Shown here: in pieces, positions 15,887 to 23,844 of the stretch
Numbering within the stretch: position 1 is the first letter of the stretch
Layout: each line of letters begins with the position of its first letter
Source of the DNA: G963663735 sp963663735
GTDB lineage: Bacteria > Acidobacteriota > UBA6911 > RPQK01 > JAPXNP01
Assembly (NCBI GenBank): GCA_963663735.2
Contig: CAXXHN010000001.1
Span: 2,272,836 to 2,336,835, forward strand
DNA: 64,000 bases
Direction: 5' to 3'
Position numbers and translations under genes: made by a program
The notes under the pieces: generated by a model
Told to the model about the DNA's origin: nothing
Seen by the model: the letters and a program-made list of their open reading frames with translations, nothing else
Database searches by the model: none

Positions 15887-16882
15887 TTAGAGCAGGGAGT
15901 AAATACCTTCCAGCTCCTTTTTTCGGGATGCTTCCAGCAGCTGGCTGACTTTATCCTGGAAATCAGCAGGATTGGCCGCACTGAAAGAGACTGTAATACT
16001 ATCACCATCAAAAAAACGTGGAATCTGCAGCTTGATATCCGGGTGGAGATGAAGGCTGTCCCGTAAATTTTCCCATCTTTTAAGGTGTTCAGAAAGGACA
16101 GGAAACCTTTTTTCACTGATCAGACGGTGGATTTTTTCAAAATTGATGTCCGAGGGGTCTGCTTCCTGCAACCCACAGTTTTTCCAGATAGCCTCCAACC
16201 CGATATGTTCTTTTTGCTTCAGGTCTTCAAACAGCCTCACCAGCTGCCTCTGCTTGTTCGTGCCGAGTTTGAAACTGGAAACAATCCAGGAAAAAAAAGT
16301 CTGTTCCGATTCAGGCCAGTGTCTTATTTCGAGGACTGTCCCGCAGAGAAGGATATCCATAAGGCATGATTTTTTAAGGAAATCATTGAGCCCCCCCAGA
16401 GTCAGATATCGGTCAAGTTCATACCGGGAGCCTTTCAAGCCGATGCCCGGCAGGTAGATTGAAAGCAGGTCTTCATCTCCCACTGCATGAAGATCTTTCA
16501 GCTTTCGGATAATTTCCGCTTTTTCCAGGTCGTGAAGAATCCTGGTCCCGTAATTTTCCTGCACAACTCTCCAATAAATCAGCAGAGGATCTCCTGTTTC
16601 TCTAATAATAGCAGGAACTTCCATAATCCCAGCCTGCACCGCTGCCGCAATCCTTTTGAATCCTGATACTATCCTGAGGTTTCTGTCCGGCCCTGATTCG
16701 AGTTGTACCGGGACAGTTACACCTGCGATTTTTATGGAGTTTAATAGGGTTTCCTGATTGAAAGAAAAGGGACTTATGGAGTAATATCTATCTTCAATAT
16801 CTATTATCTTTATCTGAATATTTTCAATTAAATTTCCGGAATGGTTCTGCATGGATATATTATAGAGAACTGAGACAAACAT
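15887..16882 (-). CDS. ParB/Srx-like domain protein
   Basis: 331-residue protein with an N-terminal ParB/sulfiredoxin-fold domain: ISPFSFNQETLLNSIKIAG, VPVQLE and the nucleotide-binding-like block RIVSGFKRIAAAVQAG, where ParB proteins have the GERR-type motif. The middle (KAEIIRKLKDL ... YLTLGGLNDFL) recalls the helical DNA-binding part of ParB but is diverged, and the C-terminal part is not recognised. No parA and no parS-like site were found nearby, so chromosome partitioning is unlikely. It precedes the SPL-like radical SAM gene in an apparent two-gene operon. ATG at 16882 or 16852; neither has a clear ribosome-binding site. Confidence 0.72.
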   Translation of the reverse strand: MFVSVLYNISMQNHSGNLIENIQIKIIDIEDRYYSISPFSFNQETLLNSIKIAGVTVPVQLESGPDRNLRIVSGFKRIAAAVQAGIMEVPAIIRETGDPLLIYWRVVQENYGTRILHDLEKAEIIRKLKDLHAVGDEDLLSIYLPGIGLKGSRYELDRYLTLGGLNDFLKKSCLMDILLCGTVLEIRHWPESEQTFFSWIVSSFKLGTNKQRQLVRLFEDLKQKEHIGLEAIWKNCGLQEADPSDINFEKIHRLISEKRFPVLSEHLKRWENLRDSLHLHPDIKLQIPRFFDGDSITVSFSAANPADFQDKVSQLLEASRKKELEGIYSLL

Positions 16883-17011
16883 TAGTAATCCGCATCAAAA
16901 TTATTGAAAGCGGGACTGTGTATGATTAAAATCTAAGTTTGCCTCGGCATTTCGAGGGATTCCTTTCTGGTAAACATGAATTTGAAGTAGAACACGGAGG
17001 TCTTGAGCATA

Positions 17012-17992
17012 ATGTTTAAAAAAATGAATAACATCCTAAAATTTTGTGTTGGTACATTGCTTATTCTTTTTGTTGCCGGAGGGGTGGCATTTGGTCAGGG
17101 CTATACCAGGGAAGAATACAATGAATATCAGAAAGCAGTGACCGATGGAACGGATGCTATCCTGGCGTTCGTAAAAACCCACCCTGAATCAACTCTTAAT
17201 CAATATGCAACAGGCGCGTACCTCAAAGCGATGCAGGAAAACCTGAACGCGGGGAAAAATGAAGAGGTTTTAGCCGCTGGTGAAAAATATATGCAGGAGC
17301 TGGAAGCCGACAGGTATGAAGTTCTGCTTTTGTCGACCTATGCCGCGTACAATACCAAGCAGTATGACAAAGCAACACTGTATGGAAGCAAGACCTATGC
17401 AGTGAAAGCTGATTCCGCACTGGCCATGATCCTGGCAGAATCCTATTTAGGCCTGGATGATGTCAAAAGTATGGTACCCTGGACTGACAAGGCATGTGTT
17501 GAAGGCAGTGCCGGAACCTGTTCCAGCATGTTCTCCTACATTTCAGGATTCTACGCAAATGAAAAAGACTGGGAAAACTCAGCCGCATATGCAAGAAAAG
17601 TTATCGGCACTCTTGAAGGCAAGGCCAAACCAGCCCAGCTTACCCAGGGAAAAATTAACGAGATGCTGTCTGATGCCTATTCCTTCGTAGGCAGAAGTGC
17701 CGCTGAGAGCAAAAAGTGGGGAGCGGTCAAAGCTAACTATGATACCTCGGTCAAATATGCCCCCCAGAATAATTCCCGCAAAGCAGAAGCTATCTTCTGG
17801 ACTGCAATGGCCACTTGGAACCTGGGTCAGGTCCAGGAAGCCATGGATATTTTTGCCAAGGGTTGCAGCAGCCAGTACAAAGACACACCTTATTCCGAGC
17901 TGTGCCAGAAGGAGGCGGAGCGCTTATATAAGAGTACCCACAACGGTTCTCTCGCGGGATTCGAAGAGTATCTGGAAGACGTTAATTCCTGA
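17012..17992 (+). CDS. Secreted alpha-helical repeat protein (TPR-like)
   Basis: Exported protein of about 326 residues with a clear signal peptide (LKFCVGTLLILFVAGGVAFG, cleaved before QGYTREEY). The mature part is all-helical with degenerate TPR-like units, such as YEVLLLSTYAAYNTKQYDKATLYGSKTY and EAIFWTAMATWNLGQVQEAMDIFAKG. Cysteines in KACVEGSAGTC and nearby could form disulfides. ATG at 17012 is preferred, with GGAGG about 10 nt upstream; a TTG at 17003 is too close to that site. A hairpin follows, then the sigma factor gene. The exact family is not recognised. Confidence 0.75.
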   Translation: MFKKMNNILKFCVGTLLILFVAGGVAFGQGYTREEYNEYQKAVTDGTDAILAFVKTHPESTLNQYATGAYLKAMQENLNAGKNEEVLAAGEKYMQELEADRYEVLLLSTYAAYNTKQYDKATLYGSKTYAVKADSALAMILAESYLGLDDVKSMVPWTDKACVEGSAGTCSSMFSYISGFYANEKDWENSAAYARKVIGTLEGKAKPAQLTQGKINEMLSDAYSFVGRSAAESKKWGAVKANYDTSVKYAPQNNSRKAEAIFWTAMATWNLGQVQEAMDIFAKGCSSQYKDTPYSELCQKEAERLYKSTHNGSLAGFEEYLEDVNS

Positions 17993-18028
17993 TAAGGACT
18001 CCTTACTGAAATATTATGGAAGTTGAAT

Positions 18029-18061
18029 GACCCGGGTAATGATGATAGTCTTGCCCGGGTC
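18029..18061 (+). terminator. Hairpin after the secreted repeat protein
   Basis: GACCCGGGTAA (18029-18039) pairs with TTGCCCGGGTC (18051-18061), 11 bp with one G-U and an 11-base loop. It stands 37 nt after the stop codon. The first T-rich tract comes about 20 nt later (18081-18090), so it is an imperfect terminator, possibly one that leaves partial read-through into the sigma gene. Confidence 0.5.
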
Positions 18062-18096
18062 TTAACCCGTACCCCAAAACTTTTTATTTTTCCTGA

Positions 18097-18729
18097 ATGA
18101 TAGATTTTACGCAGGTCGTAGCACAGAATGATTCTTTTGCCGGAGTTGAAACTGATCAACTTCTCGAGCGCCTTAAAGCTGGGGATGAAACAGCCTTTGC
18201 TGAAATTTTCCATCTATACAAAGACATGGTGTACACCCTGGCCCATAAGCTTCTGATTGATAAAACCGAAGCAATGGACGTCACCCAGGAAGTTTTTATT
18301 AATCTTTTCAGGCGGGTGGAAAGTTTCAGGTGTGAGTGTTCACTCAAGACCTGGGTTTACCGGATAGCTCTCAATCAGGCAGCTAATCGGAACCGCTGGT
18401 GGAAGAGGAGATCCAGGGATCATGCCCTGTCCTTGAGCCTTGACCAGTTTTCTACTGAAAATTTATCGTTTGATGTATCCAGCCGGAAGCCATCTCCAGC
18501 CAGGCAGCTGTTGAATACCGAAATCCGGGATCAGTTCAGGAATGGTCTTAACCAGTTGTCTTTTGACCAGAGGGTAGCCGTTGTCTTAAGGGATGTGGAA
18601 GGCCTGAGCTGTGAGGAAATATCCGAAATTACCGGAGTCCAGGTTGGTACCGTGAAGTCCAGAATAGCCCGGGGAAGAGAACAACTCAGGAAATTACTGA
18701 AAGATTTCAAAGGAGTTGAACGTTTATGA
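18097..18729 (+). CDS. ECF-type RNA polymerase sigma factor
   Basis: 210-residue group 4 sigma factor. Region 2 spans about residues 28-95 (DETAFAEIFHLYKDMVYTLA, DVTQEVFINLF, SLKTWVYRIALNQAANRNR), and region 4 about 150-205 (LSFDQRVAVVLRDVEGLSCE, EISEITGVQVGTVKSRIARG) with the helix-turn-helix for the -35 element. It recruits core polymerase to a special promoter set when released from its anti-sigma factor. The next gene overlaps its stop by 4 bp (ATGA) and encodes that factor, so the two are translationally coupled. There is no ribosome-binding site; a possible TATTTT -10 hexamer lies 6 nt before the ATG. Confidence 0.95.
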   Translation: MIDFTQVVAQNDSFAGVETDQLLERLKAGDETAFAEIFHLYKDMVYTLAHKLLIDKTEAMDVTQEVFINLFRRVESFRCECSLKTWVYRIALNQAANRNRWWKRRSRDHALSLSLDQFSTENLSFDVSSRKPSPARQLLNTEIRDQFRNGLNQLSFDQRVAVVLRDVEGLSCEEISEITGVQVGTVKSRIARGREQLRKLLKDFKGVERL

Positions 18730-19499
18730 AATGCTCAGCTTTTACAAGAGATATTCATAACTTCATAAACAGGACGCTGTCCCCGAAGCAGACTCTGGAT
18801 ATGCAGAAACATATGGAACTGTGTCGGGAATGCGAACTGTTTTATTTGGAATATTCCAGTGTAAAGGAATTGCTTTCTGAACGCCATAAGTTGCCCGAGG
18901 CTGCTTCCCATAGGACTTATCGCCGGATACTGATATCCAGCAAGTGGAATGTTTTCAAGGAGCTGAGTCTTGCCTGTGACTGGCTCAGGATTTACTGGAG
19001 AGATCTGGACAGCAGGTTTATATGGTCAAAAATTTATGCGATTCCTTTGACCTTGGCGCTTTTCACACTCACCATTTTAAACCTGCAGCTCGGGGTGACA
19101 CAGATGCCAGTTGGCCCGGATATGAATTTTTTGGGAGTTAATGGCGAAGAAGATATTCTGGATCACACTGCTCCACCGCCTTCTTTTAGAAATGTGGCAG
19201 TCAAGCAGTCCAGGCCTGAAATCACCAGGCTGGTAAGGACCGCACGGAAAATGCCTTACGAAGATTCCCTGTTTGTAGTTGCTGAGATTACACCGGAGGG
19301 GAATGCCCAGATAGGCAGAGTTCTGGAATATCCCAAGAACGATGGACTGCTGGATGCGGTTGACGGAGCCCTTCATAACAGCCAGTTCGAACAGTCCAAC
19401 GAGATGAATGAAACCCTTGTCCTTGTTTCTTTTCACAAGATAGACGTGTGGGAAAAGCCCCTGACAGATCCTTATCTGCCTTACAGATTTCCCAATTAA
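18726..19499 (+). CDS. Zinc-binding anti-sigma factor with TonB-like C-terminus
   Basis: 257-residue predicted inner-membrane anti-sigma factor. The N-terminal ZAS-type zinc finger has Cys3 and the HxxxCxxC motif (His29, Cys33, Cys36) that holds the sigma factor. One transmembrane helix follows at about 100-120 (AIPLTLALFTLTILNLQLG). The periplasmic part ends in a TonB-C-like module (VVAEITPEGNAQIGRVLEY, then NETLVLVSFHKIDV). That module suggests envelope signal sensing or contact with outer-membrane proteins. Its ATG overlaps the stop of the sigma gene. Release probably needs regulated proteolysis or redox change at the zinc site (family knowledge). No dedicated protease is adjacent. Confidence 0.85.
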   Translation: MKCSAFTRDIHNFINRTLSPKQTLDMQKHMELCRECELFYLEYSSVKELLSERHKLPEAASHRTYRRILISSKWNVFKELSLACDWLRIYWRDLDSRFIWSKIYAIPLTLALFTLTILNLQLGVTQMPVGPDMNFLGVNGEEDILDHTAPPPSFRNVAVKQSRPEITRLVRTARKMPYEDSLFVVAEITPEGNAQIGRVLEYPKNDGLLDAVDGALHNSQFEQSNEMNETLVLVSFHKIDVWEKPLTDPYLPYRFPN

Positions 19500-19523
19500 C
19501 AGCTTCCTTGTTTTTGGGTTCCC

Positions 19524-21710
19524 TTATTCTATCTCTCTGCTTCCGCTTCCGATATTCCCGTTATCATCTATGGCCCTAACCTGTATGGATTTGGTACCGG
19601 GAGGAACCTCTACCTGGTAGGATTCCGAGCGGCTGTCAGTGATCCCGTCCTTGGGGAAAACTACCGACCAGTGCCGGGAGTCAATCGAGTATTCGACCCT
19701 GAAAAGCCTGGTTGCTGAGGTAGTAACTGAAAAAGCGGTTATTCCATTACCCGGAGAGCTTTCCCAGGTAATTACCGGGGCCAGGTTGTTGATTCTGAAG
19801 GTATTGCTTACCAGTTCGTCCGTCAGTGCAGAATCTTTGGGATTGGCCGGGAGATCAGAGACTATGATTTTTACCTTGTAATCTCCATCCGGAAAACTGG
19901 CTCCATCAATTGTGTAATACTTTTCCGTCAATCCTTCCTCCAGGAGCTTCCATTCCGGGGAGCTGTTCCTGGAGATCAGGACCGAGTAGGTAAGATCATC
20001 CTGGTTAGGATCGGCAGCATCCCAGGAGATACTCCTGGCCGCCGGGATATATACCTTTCTTGCCATTGCTGACTGTTCCGGGGTTTCCAGCTTCCTTATG
20101 TTTTCGGGCAGAGAAAGTGTGTGAGCGCCATCGGGCCCCCCTGGATAGGTTCCACCAGCCGGGGGGGGGGAACCCTGATTTTTGGCAAAGGCAATACCGT
20201 TTGAATGTATGGTCAGGCTGCTGATCCTCGGAGGCAGGTTGTACTGCTGGTAGGTTACGGAAACCGAATCCACTGAATTTTCATCGGCAAGAAGAGAGGA
20301 CCCCCTGACTTCAGGAGCATACGACAGTTTCCACTGCAGATATGTGCTGGCCTGACTGGAAATCTGGCTCCCTTCAGGATTGGTATAGGCTTCTGACCAG
20401 GCGCTCCAGGTATCTCCGGGTTTTTTGGTGTTTCCGCTCCTGGTATAGAGAGTGATTCCTTCCCGCCTGGTAGGATTCCTGACAGTCCAGCTGATAGTCC
20501 CCCACAGGCTTGTCGCCCCGGCATCAATGATTTCTGAAAGGTATTCACCTTTTTCCCTGGGAGCCTGGTCTATCCTGAGGACCTTGCCCAGGTTGCTTGT
20601 GGCTGCGTATAAATCAGATCCGGAGGTAAAAAGCCTGGTTATCTGTTCTTCTTCAGTATCCATCAGGAGAGTTTTGAATCCATTTGTATCAAGGGCGATA
20701 ATTCTGCCCTTGTTGCCTGTCGCCAGGATAATGCTGCCATCACTTCGAACTGCTATATCGAAAGCAATTTCAGTATTGGAAGTATAAATAGTCCTGACCA
20801 GTCCATTGCGTTCGACCCTGTAGACATGGAGCCGCCCCGCAGGTTCAGTTTTTACTTTTTTGATTTCGTCACCACTGTTATCTTTACCTTGACTAGCCTC
20901 CTTGCCGGAGCCTGCGGCTGCAGTTTCTGCCACAGTGGTCAACCGGGACGCGCCGGAAAGAGACGCGGCGTAAATGATCCCATAACGGTCAACTGTAATG
21001 GCCTTCATTTCTTCCAGGTCTGAATCCAGCAATGTGAAGCTTTTCTTATCACCCTGGGTTGAAATCCTGTACAGAAGTCCTTCTGGCGCGCTTCCTGCCA
21101 GGAGGTTTCCTTCGAGGTCCAGTTCCAGCGTAACTACATGGGTCTCATCGCTGTCAAAAAACTCAGTTTTTTTCCCTGCCGGGTCCACTTTGTAGACAAT
21201 CCCTCTGGTGCCTGTCGCGACATAAAGGTTGTCATTTTTATCGAAAACCAAATCCCATATGAATTTCTCTTCAGGATCAAAGAAAACCTCGGCCTTTCCA
21301 TCCTCGCTGATGCGGTAAACTTTGCCCTCCGGCGCAGTGCCGGCATAAAGCCTGTTGGCTGAATCAAGGGCCAGGGCATAAACACCAGGTTCATCCAGCT
21401 TGGCCAGCTCTTTTTTACCGGTATCTGAAATCCTGAATACCTTTCCGTCATTACCGGTTCCAATGTAAATGGTGCCTTGCGGGGTGGCAACTGTAGAGTA
21501 GATAAAGGGCTCATCAGTTTCCAGAACGATGGTACGCCCGGGACCCAGCATAAGCCTTCCGTCACTTGATACAGCTATTCCCTTTGATTCTCCGCGCAGG
21601 AATTCCTGATAGCCGGAAAACCTTTTTACTACCGGATCAACAGCCAGGGTGAAGTGGGTAAGTAGAAACATCACCAAAATTGAATATAGGAAACGCTGGA
21701 AAAAACTCAT
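19524..21710 (-). CDS. Secreted beta-propeller protein with Ig-like C-terminal domains
   Basis: 728-residue exported protein. A signal peptide (LYSILVMFLLTHFTLAVD) precedes a propeller built of repeats such as YIGTGNDGKVFRISDTGK, YAGTAPEGKVYRISEDGK and YVATGTRGIVYKVDPAGK, then a less regular beta sandwich (about 390-490) and fibronectin/Ig-like repeats near the end (SISWDAADPNQDDLTYSVLI). These folds usually mediate binding; no catalytic motif is seen. A C10 homopolymer codes the SPPPA turn around residues 514-518. It lies 16 bp behind the S55 peptidase gene on the same strand, so a functional pair is likely. Confidence 0.8.
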   Translation of the reverse strand: MSFFQRFLYSILVMFLLTHFTLAVDPVVKRFSGYQEFLRGESKGIAVSSDGRLMLGPGRTIVLETDEPFIYSTVATPQGTIYIGTGNDGKVFRISDTGKKELAKLDEPGVYALALDSANRLYAGTAPEGKVYRISEDGKAEVFFDPEEKFIWDLVFDKNDNLYVATGTRGIVYKVDPAGKKTEFFDSDETHVVTLELDLEGNLLAGSAPEGLLYRISTQGDKKSFTLLDSDLEEMKAITVDRYGIIYAASLSGASRLTTVAETAAAGSGKEASQGKDNSGDEIKKVKTEPAGRLHVYRVERNGLVRTIYTSNTEIAFDIAVRSDGSIILATGNKGRIIALDTNGFKTLLMDTEEEQITRLFTSGSDLYAATSNLGKVLRIDQAPREKGEYLSEIIDAGATSLWGTISWTVRNPTRREGITLYTRSGNTKKPGDTWSAWSEAYTNPEGSQISSQASTYLQWKLSYAPEVRGSSLLADENSVDSVSVTYQQYNLPPRISSLTIHSNGIAFAKNQGSPPPAGGTYPGGPDGAHTLSLPENIRKLETPEQSAMARKVYIPAARSISWDAADPNQDDLTYSVLISRNSSPEWKLLEEGLTEKYYTIDGASFPDGDYKVKIIVSDLPANPKDSALTDELVSNTFRINNLAPVITWESSPGNGITAFSVTTSATRLFRVEYSIDSRHWSVVFPKDGITDSRSESYQVEVPPGTKSIQVRAIDDNGNIGSGSREIE
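20161..20170. repeat. 10-bp homopolymer (G on plus strand) in propeller gene
   Basis: Ten consecutive G on the plus strand, read as C10 in the minus-strand coding frame (tcc ccc ccc ccg), encoding Ser-Pro-Pro-Pro. The frame is intact in this sequence. Tracts of this length are prone to slipped-strand changes and are candidates for phase variation, but they are also prone to sequencing error. Confidence 0.9.
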
Positions 21711-21726
21711 TATTGAATTCCTTGTT

Positions 21727-23526
21727 CTATTTTATTGTAACTTCAACAATTTTTTGCCCGTCGATAACGTTCTCGCTCCGGGGAAGTTCATGTTCCATGT
21801 ATACAACATACTGCATGGGGATAGTGTCACCCAGGGTCTTTTTTGAGCTGTATAAGGCAAGCAGTGAAGGAGGCAGGCTGGCTGAACCAAAGCCGTCAAT
21901 TATTGCCCCGGATTCTTCTCTGAAGAGTCTTACATATAGCCGGTTATTGTTTTTCAGGTTGTTAATCGCCCTGACAACCTGGTCGAAACTCTTTGGGGTG
22001 AATTTTGCTTCCTGGAGTTTTGTATCATGGGTGGCGACCGAAATACCGTCTCCAACCAGGATTTTCAGAGGGCCGGAGCTGATTTCGTCGGGAATTTTTA
22101 TCGGGTATTTGTTGGAAATGACATTGCCTTTGCCATTTCTGAGAAAGACTGTCAGCCCCAGTTCTTCCCCGGCTTCTATTTCAGTCTGATCAATCCATAC
22201 TTTTTCCAGGGATGCATTTTTTTCTTCTTCAACAGAGGATATTTCCAGGCTGATCCGTTTAATTTTAATATCTTCAAATCCACTGTTCAGCGCGAAATAT
22301 ACAGGGGAGACAGCGGCTATTGTGGCATCAGCCTGGACCGAAGAGTCGCCTGATGCACTCTGCTGGAAGTAGATCTCGGGGTAGCCCTCTATGGAAATTC
22401 TGGAGATTACATGCAGTGTCTGCTTGCCCATTGATTTTTCAGAAGTCACCAGGGTGTTATATATAGCATAAGAAAGCATCAATGGGGTCAGGAGAGAATC
22501 AGAGACAGCTTCATACTTGAAGGTTTTCTTTTCATTCCTGCTGGTGGTCAAGGTCAGATCAACCGGAATCATTTCAGCCTCGGCCCCTGCTATGCCGAGT
22601 ATGCCGGAAGAACGGTCCTGCCTGATGGAGCCGAAAGGTGTTCCGGCGTTGGATATTTTCATGGAATTCATCATGGTAGGAATAACACCGATAACCCCGG
22701 CGGTAGACATGGGGAGGTCTGTATAACCAATTCCCAAAAAAGGGTGCCCAAAGGCGTAAACCTTGTTGCCGCTGACATAGGTTACCGTGCCGCTGGCACT
22801 TATCTCCGCGGAGCCTCTTACCAGCTGGACTGCAATTGTGGAACCTGGCTCTATCGGTGGCGAATCGGCCAGGTTTGTAGTCTGAGGTGAGGTTGTGGCC
22901 GCAACCGGAGAAAAACCCATTACCCCGAACTGGTCAGCAAATTGATTTACTGTCTGCCGGTTTAACCCCGAAAAACTAAGAGGTGTGTTCAACTGGGTCA
23001 AGGGTCCGAATTCTGAAAAATCTCCCGGGACCATGAAGGCTGCGGCCCTTTGCTTGGACAGCTTGCTGCTGACCGAGGCAGGAGAATACAGGTCGGAAGG
23101 CTGAATCTTGTTGGAGGCCTGGGTCGGCCTGGCTGATCCACGGCTGAATACCTCAACCATTTCCTCGATTGGAGTTATTCCGGCAATAGGTTCCGTGGCA
23201 AAGTTGAAGCCATAAGCAACAGCCCCTACAAGGGCGCCGTCGATGTACACCGGACTTCCGCTCATGCCGGCAAATACTCCATATTTTTCAAGCCTTTCAC
23301 CCTCCAGCCGGGCCAGGATCATATTCTGCCCAGGTGCCGTATTCTTCAGGACACCCATAACCTCGAAAGTAAATTCTTCAATTTCAGAGCCCTTGAAAAC
23401 CGTTTTGCCAACTCCTCTCAAACCTGGTTTGATGTCCGCAAGTGGATAAAAAGAGGATTGGGCTGATGCTGCCTGCATAAACATGCATAAAATTACAGAA
23501 GCCATTAAAGAGAAAATTTTATTCAT
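21727..23526 (-). CDS. Secreted SpoIVB-like S55 peptidase with C-terminal beta domain
   Basis: Exported serine-peptidase-like protein, 599 residues. The signal peptide is MNKIFSLMASVILCMFMQAASA. The S55 domain (about 25-250) shows PLADIKPGLRGVGKTVFKG, FEVMGVLKN and GVFAGMSGSPVYIDG, with the nucleophile Ser91 in GMSGS, and later GHPFLG. SpoIVB in Bacillus signals across a membrane by cleaving a partner; diderm homologues are uncharacterised. The C-terminal half (about 380-599) is beta-rich. ATG at 23526 is chosen for its GGA 6 nt upstream; an upstream start at 23559 lacks one. It is the first gene of a two-gene operon with the beta-propeller protein. Confidence 0.85.
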   Translation of the reverse strand: MNKIFSLMASVILCMFMQAASAQSSFYPLADIKPGLRGVGKTVFKGSEIEEFTFEVMGVLKNTAPGQNMILARLEGERLEKYGVFAGMSGSPVYIDGALVGAVAYGFNFATEPIAGITPIEEMVEVFSRGSARPTQASNKIQPSDLYSPASVSSKLSKQRAAAFMVPGDFSEFGPLTQLNTPLSFSGLNRQTVNQFADQFGVMGFSPVAATTSPQTTNLADSPPIEPGSTIAVQLVRGSAEISASGTVTYVSGNKVYAFGHPFLGIGYTDLPMSTAGVIGVIPTMMNSMKISNAGTPFGSIRQDRSSGILGIAGAEAEMIPVDLTLTTSRNEKKTFKYEAVSDSLLTPLMLSYAIYNTLVTSEKSMGKQTLHVISRISIEGYPEIYFQQSASGDSSVQADATIAAVSPVYFALNSGFEDIKIKRISLEISSVEEEKNASLEKVWIDQTEIEAGEELGLTVFLRNGKGNVISNKYPIKIPDEISSGPLKILVGDGISVATHDTKLQEAKFTPKSFDQVVRAINNLKNNNRLYVRLFREESGAIIDGFGSASLPPSLLALYSSKKTLGDTIPMQYVVYMEHELPRSENVIDGQKIVEVTIK

Positions 23527-23809
23527 TTTATATCCGGATTTTATAAATTTAAGTTGCATATATTATGCCAGATAATTGGCTTTGCATAATTTATTAACCC
23601 GGATTTGTTGCTGTCCTGGTGGTGCGGAGACCAGTACTTTTATTCCGGCACCCTATGATCCATCACCTTTTTCGTGATCGCAGCAGTAATCGCGGTTCAT
23701 CACCCACGCAGGGAAAATTAACTGCCTGGTACTGTTGCCACCCCCAATTAAATCGAAACCGGGACAGGTATTGAGAAGATTGAATCAGGGCATCAATTTT
23801 TTTATCTGC

Positions 23810-23838
23810 TTTACGCTAGGCTGTCCAGGCTTTACAAT
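23810..23838 (+). promoter_or_regulatory. Candidate sigma70 promoter of the xylulokinase gene, leaderless
   Basis: TTTACG (23810-23815), a 17-bp spacer and TACAAT (23833-23838). The expected start of transcription, about 7 nt after the -10 hexamer, falls on the A of the ATG at 23845. No ribosome-binding site is present. This predicts a leaderless mRNA. Confidence 0.45.
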
Positions 23839-23844
23839 TTTCTC

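Noticed and set aside
15887..16882. Partitioning locus (parABS)
   Set aside because: The ParB-like protein is diverged, there is no parA and no repeated parS-like 16-mer was seen nearby.
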